A stretch of DNA of 64,000 nt, taken from Acanthopagrus latus. Lineage: Eukaryota > Chordata > Actinopteri > Spariformes > Sparidae. Location: the NCBI RefSeq assembly GCF_904848185.1, contig NC_051055.1, positions 16,095,104 through 16,159,103 of the forward strand, given 5' to 3'. The translations under genes and the position numbers were made by a program. Positions 26,001 through 38,000 of the stretch are shown piece by piece. The notes under the pieces are model-generated. The model was given only the letters and a program-made list of their open reading frames with translations. It was not told where the DNA came from and did not search any database. Numbering within the stretch: position 1 is the stretch's first letter; every line of letters begins with the position of its first letter.

Positions 26001-29000
26001 AACATGTCTTTATTTATTAGATGTCAAAAATTGTTTCATTTTATTTTGATTTTTGGGGGGATTTCCGTGTGTTCTTGAATTACAGTCTTCTGTTTTTGAT
26101 CACATTTGTCTTTTTTTTACACTTTCAGTTTTTCTTAAGCGTCACCGCTTGTCAGTTTCTAGGTTCCACACTTTTGGCATGAAGAGGAGTAGTTTGAGGG
26201 GAGGCACAAGGAGAGCTTGATTTACATATGATCTCCATACCAATGAGAAAATGATACTCCTCTGGACCAGAGGTTTTTAGCTCCATAGAGTCTAACGTGA
26301 CCGCACAACTCGCATACAGCAATGGCCTCCACAAGTTCACTTGGATCTCCCAAACTGCAAGTAGTTTAAGTCTGTTCTCTCTGCTGTTGTTTGTTCATGC
26401 TCGACCTGGCTGGATTAAAGTTTATCTTATGCTGGTCTGAGGTCTGGAGGTTAGCTTATGTCAGCTTTTATAGCTTACACTTGAAAAGACAATAGCAAAA
26501 AGAAATAGAAGTCAGCTTGTCCCTGAAAAACACATCTCAACAAAAGAAAATAACAAAATAATATGAAAACCTTTTAATGTCTGTGTTTAATTTCTCAGTG
26601 TCAATCTTTCCTTTGTAGGTTTGTTTTCAGTGCCAATTGTCTTTCTTTCACTGGCAAAGTTTTATTTTTTTGTCACTGATCTAGCCCCATGCATTTCCTC
26701 CTCTTACTGATTATTTAGCTGGCAGAAAATTCTGGTAGGTTAACCAAAATAATAGTTCATCTTCCCAAATCTGCGGATTTGTAGCCTCGCAAACCCAAAG
26801 ATTTACTACTATAAATGTTTTATATGATGGCGAATAGCATCTTCTGGGGTTTTGAACTGGGTTTTGGAAAAAACAAGTAATATGAAGATGTCATATTGGA
26901 TTGTGGGATCTCCTCTTTGTTGCTTTTTCTGACCCTGTGAGGTTAAAACCAGTCAGTGGTTATCAACCAATGTATTTGACTAAGTCAAGACTTTTCAATA
27001 AAACCCACGTCTTTGCTTCAGGTGCATCAATTGGCAACCCGTCGTCCATGTACATGACAAATGCACTTCTCGTTGCACAAGTGTCTTGTTGGTTTTCTCT
27101 TCTCTGTCTGTGTTTACATCTGTTTGCCTGTGAATGCTTTATGCACCAGACTGCGTCGTGGATTAGTGGATGCGTGCTCAGAGAGTTCGTGTGTGTATAA
27201 GTGCATGTGCCAGTGCGCGAATGTTCATGAAGCTGTGCGTGAACATGTGTGTGTATGCATGTGAGTGAATAATGACAGGCTGTGGCTCCACTGAGGGGAT
27301 TGATAATAGCCTGGGCTGCAGGCCCCAGGGGAGAGCAGGTAGACACTCTGCAGTCCTGACCCTGCACTCTCACATTACTGAGTGCCTCGCTCTCAGCCGA
27401 GCTCTCCTCCACAGTCCCCGCCCAAGAACCACCACCACCACCACCACCACCACCACCAACACCACCAGCACACCACAGACCCCACACCCCACCTTCACTC
27501 CACCATGACATCACTGCTAGACCTTCTTCTTCTCCCCTCTCTGAGTCCCTCTTTTGCCCTTTATCTCTTGTTTAACAGTCTATTTCTCTAAGTTATCCTG
27601 CTATTTTTCTCTCTGATGGAGCAGAACCGACAATGCTTCATTGTGCGGTTAATCCTCTATGACTCTCTTCTGGACCCCTCGTGGTGCCCACACCTCAGCT
27701 CGAGCCCCTCTGGACTTGCTTGCTCTAACCTACAAATCCTGCAGTCTGCACACACACTAAGCTTTACCGTCCCAATCCCCACAGTCCCAACTCCAACTCA
27801 AGTACTGGGGACTTAAACACAAGGGGGTTGGCGGCCGTCCAAGAAGAGCAGAGAGAGAGGGAGAGAGCGGTGCAGTCAGTCCACTGACTCATATCCTTCC
27901 CTTTCTGACTCCGCTCCAGCAATGATGTAATGCTCTTGGCTTTTCGCCCTCCCCCCACCCTGTGCCTGCCCACCCCTAGATTTCGTCCCTCCCTCCTCTC
28001 CTCCTCTCGCTTTTCCCTCTCTTTCCCTCCTCGGCCCGTCCAACATCACTGTTGCTCACTCTTCGCTGGGTGAAGTCACCGCGAGCTCTGGGTAGACACA
28101 GCAGCTAAAAAACTTTCGAACGTAACCAAAACAGCCCGGGGCCAAGTTCCAGACGCTCGGGAGACGGTGGTGCAGTCGCCATGGGAACGGGGGTAAACAG
28201 AGGGAGAAACAAGGGCCTCAAACAGCTTGCAGCTGCCTGGCTCTCTGAGTAAACACTACACAGGACCTGCCCCTGATTTACTGCCTTTAATCACTGGTGG
28301 GAGGAGAGTGCCATGGGGTTTGGACTGAGGAAATAATACGAATCTGATCAAATAAATCAGCCCTAATGGGTTACGACACAGGCTGACTTTTATTAGCGGG
28401 CTAGTGGAGGGATGGATGCTGGGAGGGTGCTGCACTGGGATGAATCTGGGATGGGGGTGTCCTCACATCGGGCAGCCTCAAGCTGAGTCGAGCCGTGCCA
28501 AGACACAGTCGAGAGATGGTGGTGGATGATACTCTGGAGTAAATTAGCCTGAGTGTTGCGGTATTTATTCACCAAATATGATACTGTTTTGATTCATTAG
28601 ACGCCATTGGCTGAGGATGGCAGAGATGGGTTGTCTTTCGTTTTCATCTCGAGTAAAAAGCATGTCAGTACATTCCTCTCAACAGCGCATCTGAAAAAAA
28701 ACAAAAAACTCTTCAGTAACAACTGTGTCATCTTGTTACAGGCTTAACTGGCATCCGTCAGCAGCACCTGACTGGATACAGTTCCCATTTCACTTTCAGT
28801 CATAATTCATCGACTAAACTAACTTTATCAGCATGTTTGTCCCTCCCTTCTTTAACGCACTTCTCTTCCTTTTATCCAGCCACCTGATTCCTGTCTCATC
28901 CCTCTGTCTCTCGCTCAGATTTCCATCTTCACTTTCCCTACATAGTCTCGCTGCATTTTTCCCACACCTTCATCCTTCTGATCCCACTTTGTCCGCTCTC

Positions 29001-32000
29001 CCATCCAAACATGATCTATCTTTTCCTTTCCTTGTGCAGACACGTCTTTCATCCTCTCCTCCACCATCCTGGTAGGAGCTCTATGTCCTAACATCTGATG
29101 CCTCCCCCCCCTCTCCTCTCTCTCTTTCCTCCACCCTCCTGATCCTTCATTTCCTCTACTCCGTCCACCTCCTATCCCCCTCTTCCTCTCCTCCATCCAC
29201 CTCTGATCCCTTTCTTCCCCTCCTCTGTCCACCTCTGATCCCCCCTTTTCCACACTTCCCTGCGTTGTGATCCCAGCGCTCCCCTGAGCTGTGAGGCATG
29301 TCCCTGTGTGTGAGTTGCTTGTGCAGGAGCCTGCATGTGTGGTGGCCCCGGGGCAGGGATGACACAGCCCCGCTGGAATGAGAGGGAACAGAGTCTGGGC
29401 GTTCCTCTACAAACGCACTATTAAACCCACTGCAGTACACAATGAGCTCATCTTAATTCAGGTCAGATGTACATCCTGCATTCTCTCTCTTTCTTTTTCT
29501 CTCCTTCCTTCATTTGTAATTGATTACACTGTATACCTTTGTTTTTCTGTACCTTTGTTTATTTGTTCTCCTCCCTCGCCCAATCTGCCGTGACTCTGTG
29601 TGCATTAAGCCTACAGTTTATCCGCGGCCCATATTTGCCTGTGCATTAGGACATTTGTCAAGTCAGAGCATGAGGGCACCGCAGGCGTTTTGCAGAGGTC
29701 CCGCGCTCCTGAACCCAGAGCGGACCTCCCTCCTTATCACCTCTCTCCTCTGAATGTAATCTAATCATAAACAATAATAAAGGAAGTTTTGTTTAAATTG
29801 TGAAGTTCGCGAGGTCAAAGTTGGACCACGGGAAGGCCAGAAGTCTCTGTGGAGGTGTGGAGACTTTCTCTGTTCTGGCGCATGCACAATGGGTGTTGAA
29901 ATCAACCCAGTTGTTTTATCACGTGCATGGGAACAGGCGTTATGCAATCTAAAAAAATGTGATATGCAATGAATCCTGGAATCGAAGTCATCAAAACCAC
30001 TACGTTACCAGCAATTAACTGTACTATACAAGAGGATTTATGTAAACAACTGACGGAACTAAGAACTATCAGATCAGGATCAGAATATGTTGTGACAGAC
30101 TGTGTACAGATTGTTGTTCACATGTTTTATTTGGTTTACGCATGTGACCACAAAGTTTTTCAGGCATGACAAGACATAATTTAGCTGGATTGATATGATG
30201 ATCATAATCTATATTATGCACGTTAGATCTCTGAGATGAGGAAGTAAGGTGTTTTTACATTTTTTTACGACGCATTTCTGCACATGATTTTACAGAGTTT
30301 GTCCTGTCTTTCTTATCTAACTTTAAGGGCACTATGTACGTTTTTCAACCATCTTCCTCAACTGTGAAAGCAATTTATTATTAGCCATTTTATGTATTGA
30401 ACTTTTCAGGACAATTTTGTTCCATTGTCTTATATTCTTTCACTGTAGGACTTCCAGGTGGGCAACATCACTGAAAATACAAGCCTATTTTGCTCTTTTG
30501 TAAACAAACAAGCAACATATGGCTTTAAAGTGCATCTAAAGCTCACATTAGCTCTTCCAAATTGCTATTCCACTCTTTGTTTTACTGATTATCAAACTGT
30601 TCTATTACGGGGAACAATTTGGATGATTAACCACACCTGCCATCATGTCTTAATAGTCAACTGGTGTCCATGATGTATTATTATGTGAGTGTTTTTTCCA
30701 TTTCTCAAACAGTTTGACCTGAGGAAGCTCTAAGTGGGATCAAAATGTTTGCTTTATTAGTCTTGGGTAATTTTTAAGTGCAGGCGTTGCCTTCGTTTTC
30801 AAATATTTTCATTTTAATGAGAGCCTTGATCGTATGTAACGTGAGAATAACCAGTCTCTTTATAATCTATATTATGTAAAAAAAAAACATGTTTTAAATG
30901 TGCTCTATGACTGGAAGACAGTAAGATAAGAGTGAGTCATTTGTTAGTGTACAAATGGTCAAGAAAGCCAGTTTTGATTTTAATAAGATCTTTTGCTGCA
31001 GTTGTCCTTAATAATCAGCATATCACCAAATCTTCTTGAGAAAATAAGTTCACAGCAAATGTGTCACCCTACACTATGGGTTGCATGAAACCCTGTTGCT
31101 TCAGAAGGCATGCAGGCCAACAACTTTTTGTGCTACTTCCCTTAAAGGCAAAAACAAGGAGCTCAAGTGGCTGGTGGCTCCGAGGTGTGAAAAATTGTGC
31201 ATTTAAAGCAGCATGGGAAACAAAACCACAAATTGACTTCCTTCAGAGCGTTGCACGGTGATGTGACACGCGAATTGTTGCACACAGTGTGACCAGGGTG
31301 GGACTTCACCAACGAGACACATCTTACAGATTAAGGCAATGCAAAGTGCAAATTAGTCTGGTTTAAGGTAAAATTAAGTGTTTGTGGCACATTTGCATAA
31401 GAATAATATCCTCCTTCCTTACTTGACTTTTTAAAATTCAAAATGCACCACAGGCCGAGAAAAAATTCTTAATATTCTCTTGTTAGATGGAATCAAATTA
31501 AAACCGACCCCATTTAATAAAATCACGTTACGTACACAGCCAAAGTACTTCAATACTACAACATCATAAATTTGATGATCGGATATTTGACCCCATCTGT
31601 ACTGTAATCACTCCTCACTAACCCAGCTGCAGTAAGGTTGATTGTGCTATGTAATGGAAACAACGGGACTGAATTCCTCTTCTGAGCCAGAATAGAAGAA
31701 TGTCATTTTTAATGCCTTGTGCCCACACCCAAACCAGCACATCTCCTCTTACAAGTCAAAAGGTTGAGGTTTCCACAAAATGTAGTATCTCACACAGTTG
31801 ACGGGTAATGTCCAACGTGTTTAACTCTGACATAACTCAGCACCATATGTTTATAATTGAAAGGCAGAAAGCATTCAAATCTGTTGGACGCGGCTTCCCC
31901 TTTGTATGATAATGATAGCCGTGACATTAAGATCTGCTGGCTGTTCCTTATGCCTGGTTTTAACACTGGTTTGTGTCAGTTCAGCTCCCCAAAGACCTTG

Positions 32001-35000
32001 TTTAGGGACTCGGAGCTGAAGGAGAGAGAGAAAAAGAGAGAGAGGTCCTCAGGTTTCACAGCTGCAGGCCCAGCTCAACCCTAAAGTAAATGGACTTGAG
32101 GAAAGCCAATCCTAATTGATTCCAAGCCTCAAAGCTCTTTAGTAAACATTGCGGAGCAATGAAAATGACTTGTTATCCTAATTCATTGGATGCTCACGCT
32201 GTGCCTTCAGCAGAGCCGAGAACGAAGAAAGCAGATGGACGCGAGATTAAACTGATTTTGTTTGGTGATTTCTTCTCACTCACAGATACTTTCAGCGCGG
32301 AGATCCATAAAGTGTGCCATGATTAAAAGCTTTACGGGCCTGTGGTGATCACATACACAAACCGCTCCATTCATGGTGAGGATAACTGTTTCTTAACTGT
32401 CTCCCTGCTTATCATAATTCACACTAAGATTAAACATTTGCACAGTAAAGTATGTATCCACTGTGGATTAGTGGTGGAATGTAGCTAAGTAAAGTACATC
32501 AAGTACTCTACTTACGAGCAAATTTGAGGTACATATTTATATTAATTTAACTCATCTTCATTTCTTTATACTTCCATTCCACAACATTTTAAAACCACAT
32601 ATTGTACTTTCTGCTCCTTTACATTTGACAGCTCTAGTTACAAGTTACTTTCTCATATCTCAATTTTTCTTACCATTACTGTCAAGGAAAATCCATGAAA
32701 CTCCAAATCAGGTAACCTTGACCGTGAATTTTCAAATAAACCAAAGGATTAAGTGTTCCTTAAACGGTTGAGAAAATTTCCTTCTCCCTAAGATAAATAA
32801 ACTTCAACCAAATCCACCTGGATTAGCTGGAAAATGCATTTTAAGAAAGCTGAAAATAGGGCTGTTTATCTGAGCTTGTGATATGTTTTTTGCTACAAAC
32901 CATGAATCTGATGCATTGCTATAGATTTTAACTACCACACACTATATAAAATAGTAAAAATTAGCAGTAAAATTCATCATAATAATCACTGCATAATAAT
33001 GACATAATATGATATAATAGAAAAAGAATACTTCCATTTTACATTGCTGATGATGTTTTAATACCAGGTTTTAATAGGTTTTAAAAGCAGGACTTTTACA
33101 TGTAATAGAGTTTTTTTTACAGTGTGGTATTAATATCCTGCCTTTTACCACTGTGGTGGATAAAAAACAAGTTTTAAGTGATTGTTTTTCATTACAAAGA
33201 CATGGAAAATCCAAAACATGTTGGAAACTCCATTTGAGGTGGGTTAATAGGACAACAAGCGTCATAGGGAACCACTGATCTGACCTTCAGTAGGCTCCCT
33301 GACTCCCAATCTGGACAGAGCACAGCTTGCCTGTGAAGTGCAGCTTCTGTCCATAGGAAATTCCTGTGGAGAGACCCTGTGCACGAAGCCTTTGGTTGGC
33401 CCTAATGGCTTCCTGTGGAAGCTTCTCAGTGTAGGGGTTTCCTCAACCCATTTTCCTGCTGATGTGAACTTTTCCAGATCAGTTTCTGTCGTGTGAATCT
33501 ACTCATCCTATTCCTGTGTTAGGATCCCATCATCTTAGTAAACAGGTGACACGTTGGCTGTTTTTGGACTGCTTGGGGAATACCTCAAATAATGTGCCAC
33601 AGATACCTGCTGTTTAGACTTATGTGTCATTCTATGGTTGAAAATCACCACCACATGGCATACCGGCTCTGTTTGTGATGTGTTGTGTGTATGCAAGCAG
33701 TAAAACCACCAGCCTCTCAACAAATCAGTAAGCGATTTGTGGTCATAAAGGTCTTTGCAGTGCAGAGGAGTTCTTAATGACAGGTAAACTCAGGTGAAGC
33801 AGGCCCAGTAGAGTCTCTGTTACTGGCTGTGATTGCTGCTCCTCCAAGGGGATGAAATTCCAACCCCATCCTCAACAAAGAGCCCGACGGGGTGTCAGTC
33901 AGGCTTAGTGATGGGCCTCCCATCCAATATTCACTAGCTCCTCGAGCTGTAAGTCTACACAGGACAACCTGGACACAGCACAGGCATAACACTGAGCCAT
34001 CTCAATGTCTAAATCGCGCACCACAGGTCGGGTTTACAGTAACAAATCCCTGGCACAAGTTCGAAGGTCGTTAGGGTTAAGGGACTGAATGAGGTCAGTG
34101 GAGCGTCTTCATGAAGACGCATGTGTTTATAAATGTTTGTATGTGGTAATGAAAATATTTATGAAACTGTACAACCTTCTTGACCAATACATTTGCAGGT
34201 AACTAACGGAGCAGCACACTACACAGATTGATAATAATATTGTCTATACCTGCTGATATCAAACACCTGTAGAAGAGAAATGCAACTCTGAGGTTGTGGC
34301 TGACATTCCCATACAGTGAAAGAGAACTATTTTGGAGCATGAAATGCTAAACCGTTGTAAAAGCAGTCACGGCTGAGGCTTCAACAATGACCTCATCTTG
34401 TCCTCTGGGACCCTCTTTGGCATGCTCTGCTGTGGGACAATACTGAATGAACAGCAAAACATGAATCGCTAGCCCCCACACAAACTGCTCCAAATGTAAC
34501 AAAACACTGACATTACCTCAGAGAGTATGCAGGGATGACAATCAGCATGGACAAAAAGGGACCAGGCTGAGCCTGAGGCTGTTGCTATAACAGGGGCACA
34601 CTTGAGGTGAGAGGATACACTCCGGTATCAACACCTCTCATCAGATCATTTTCTTTCTGTCAGCAGTTCTTAACAGTGCCTCTATGACTCTGTCATAAAG
34701 AAGAAACTAATTGAAATGGATGCAAAAATAAAAACACAAACAACAACCCTTTTCTTTCTGGCCCACTCACCCTATCTGTCTGTTGGTGGATGGAGCCTGA
34801 GTGATGACGGAGCTGGACTGAGGAGAGGGCAGGGCCTGCTGGATCACTATGCTGGTATCATGGTTGCCCATCCGTGAGTGGGAATGCTGGTGCTGGCCTT
34901 GGCCTCCTTGGCCATGCAGTGAGATGCTCTGCAGCAAGGAGAGAAAAGCAAGCAGAGGTTAAGAATCTGGGAAGAGTTCTTCCAGGCAAGTTGTATTTTC

Positions 35001-38000
35001 AGCACATTTCATGCACTTACAACTGTTTGTCCTTGGGCTCCATTGACCCAGCTTGAATGGGTAATGAGAACCTATGTTAACTATCATGGACAGACTTTTC
35101 TCGGTTGAGTTGGGGAAACACTGACAGTCAAATGACGAAACAGATATTTACTTGTTATAAATTAAATAACTCTGTACTATAAGAAACAACTTACCTCCAA
35201 AATCAATTCACTGATGTGGCATCAAACAAGCAGTTGAAGTTACAGCCACAATAAGCAAATACAGAAAAATAAAACATCTGTATTGTACTGATAAAAAAAC
35301 ATTTTTCCGTGAAGAGCTGCAAAGATAAGCTGTAGCTAATTATTCTGATAATTTGTGCACACGTTTTTTAAAACATCAAACATTTGCTTGTTCCAGATTT
35401 TTAAATGTGAGGATTTGCTGCATTTCGTTCGTCTTAATGACAGTAAATGAAGGATTTTGGGGTGTTGGACTGTTGATTGGACAAAAGAAACAATTTTGAA
35501 GATGTCACTTTGAGAAATTGTGATGAGCATTTTAAAATGTTTGTATTACTTGTAGGGATTAATTTATTGTTGAGTCTCATTCCCAGGTCAAATTAGACTT
35601 AACAATCAGCTATCTTTCCTCTGAATGGCCTTCCCTACCCATTCTTTAAAATAACCAATATTGAAAATAATGATTAGTTGCAGTATGAAATGAAACAATA
35701 TGTCTCAAGGCTCAACTCACAATACTTGGCATAAAACAAGCAGTGAGCTGCATTAATTTGCAGAGTCGTATGTGAAAAAGCTATCAATATCAAATACAAC
35801 AAGAAGAATAAAGTAGAACACAAAAGTTTACCTGACAAGCACTGACCCTGAAATACACATAATTTTCACTCCCACAGCATCTTGCACCGACTCGCCTCCT
35901 GCTGACTTAGCAGAGCCTCCCATCATAAACCACACAGGCTGGGGAGGCTAGACGAGGCTGACCTGAGCATAGACGATCTCCAGAGCCAAACCACCCAGAC
36001 GACAGCTTAGCTACAGTGTGCTCTGCACATCTCTCCAGACATTAGATAAGCAGTCTGTCTTGTGGTGATTTGACTAGTACAGGTGTTTCAGGTGAAACCT
36101 TCACGGGCCTCAGGGGCAGATTTATAATGCATAAACGATCAGGTCTTTTGTCAAATGTCAAAGCCCTGTGACGCTGTTCACATGAGACATCTTGCCAGGT
36201 CTTTCACTGCTGCCACAAAAGTTGTCTCAGGGGTCTGTCCTTACTTCTGGGAAGAAACAGGACTCCTGCCCTGAGAGGTGGCTTGTGAGCTGTTTGAAGT
36301 TACAGGTGGAGAACCTGATCTGTTTTCTCTTCACCTGTGGTGGGTGACAAATCTTCACCTGCTAGCCCTGTCGGTCACTGTCAACAAAACTGATGAGGAG
36401 AGGGGGTGGTGTTCAGGCACTATGAGGGCAGGATGTGCAACTCACGACTAAACTTGAGTGGAAAAGGAGCAAACACGGCAGAAACGTCGGAATCGTTTAC
36501 ATACCTTTGGTTAGCTCTTTAAAAAAATGAGGGTGTGAGGTGTGGATGCTACGAATCTATTAAAAGTGTGCCAGCTCACAGTGTGTGGGCTGCTATTAGA
36601 GACATGACTGATGATATCACCTGATAACAGATCACAACCACCTGACCTAACCCCTGTGGGTGGCTGTGGCTTTGGGTTGATTGTGGCTGTTGATTTTTAG
36701 CCTGAGGCTTTCTTTGTTCTCCACCCAGCAGTACCTGTTTACTGTCTTCTTCTTGGGCCTTGCAAAACTCCTGCTCAATGGAGCAGTCCAGTTCACTGAA
36801 CAATCCCACCTCCTCACAGTTCTTCAAGAAGCGTGTTGGTGTGGGCGTCTGGTCTGAAAGTCAAGAAGAGGCTTTTAAATTTTTAGATTTGAAATCAACT
36901 GTTGTTAATAATGCTTGTCAGACTGAACGCACAGTAGCATAGATCAGCAAGCAAAATAAGGACCGATATTCTGTTACTCATCATGTTTGGGATGTTATTC
37001 ATTGATATCAATTCTATTATCTTCCAATATATATTTCATTTATGAGCAAATGAACAATATCAATACATAAATGTAACAATGTGATTCATTGTACAAGTGT
37101 TAGGGAAAGCTAATTTTCATCTGCAGTCCAATCATTAGTGAAACATACCATACATACAATAATAGATCTGCACCAAACAAGAAAACAGGACACGTGTTAT
37201 AAAATATCAGGACATCACACACACCATGTTAGCAAGAAGTATAGTCTAAGTGGACAAAGCAGAAGTAGATATTTGATGTCACAAGACCTGACAGTTTGTT
37301 TTCATTGGGTATTCTTTTTACTGTTCAACTTTTTTATTAAAAAATTGGTTTGTGATCTTTATGTTTGGTTTGCTTTCTACTTTCTAGCCCCACTGGTTCA
37401 GCATGATGATCGGCTGAACTAGTTTCCCTGATAGTCGACTAGTCTAATGGTAGGAAAACACTAGGTTAACAGTCAAAATTGAACACAATTTTATCTATAA
37501 GGTTAAACATTGTCCAGAAAAGGGTTGCATAAATTATGAAAGCCATTCAACACCAACAATCACAATCCTCAGCGACCATATCTTATGTGAAATGCAGCTA
37601 AATTGAGGGGCATGTTGAGCCATGCATTATGAAGATTGCCTTGCAAAACATGGTGAGAACTTGCCAGATAAAAGTTTACGAACAACATTTACTGAAAACA
37701 ATGTTAAACCTAACTAGAAAATCTTTAGGAAGCATGCCTGGCATTTTCATTGGATGAACGCAATCCCATAGCAAAAACGTAAATACACGTCAAACACTAC
37801 AGTTAACCGGTGTTGTCAACATGAGTAACAGATGTCATCATGCAATATAAATGTGTGCATTAATAACATAATAATCATACGATTTACCAACTAGTATTTC
37901 TGGTGCCAACTAATTCATGAGGACTACAGTCACACTACCAAACACAAACCAACAGACCTCTACAGGAAAGACTGAAGTCTAAAGAATGTGCATTGGTATT

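Larger units (their letters stand above)
22815..34770 (-). other. creb5 large intron between coding exons 4 and 5
   Basis: A 12-kb phase 2 intron. It contains a CAC/ACC microsatellite (27428-27471), a GC-rich stretch near 27900-28250, pyrimidine-rich low-complexity sequence (28830-29250), a teleost repeat (32467-33070), a perfect 18-bp palindrome (34103-34120) and AT-rich single-copy-looking sequence (32085-32350). A phase-compatible donor at 25597/25596 is noted as a possible alternative first exon. Confidence 0.8.

Noticed and set aside
26963..27514. 183-codon minus-strand frame with a Gly run
   Set aside because: It runs through the ACC microsatellite and GT-rich sequence, has no domain and no splice support.
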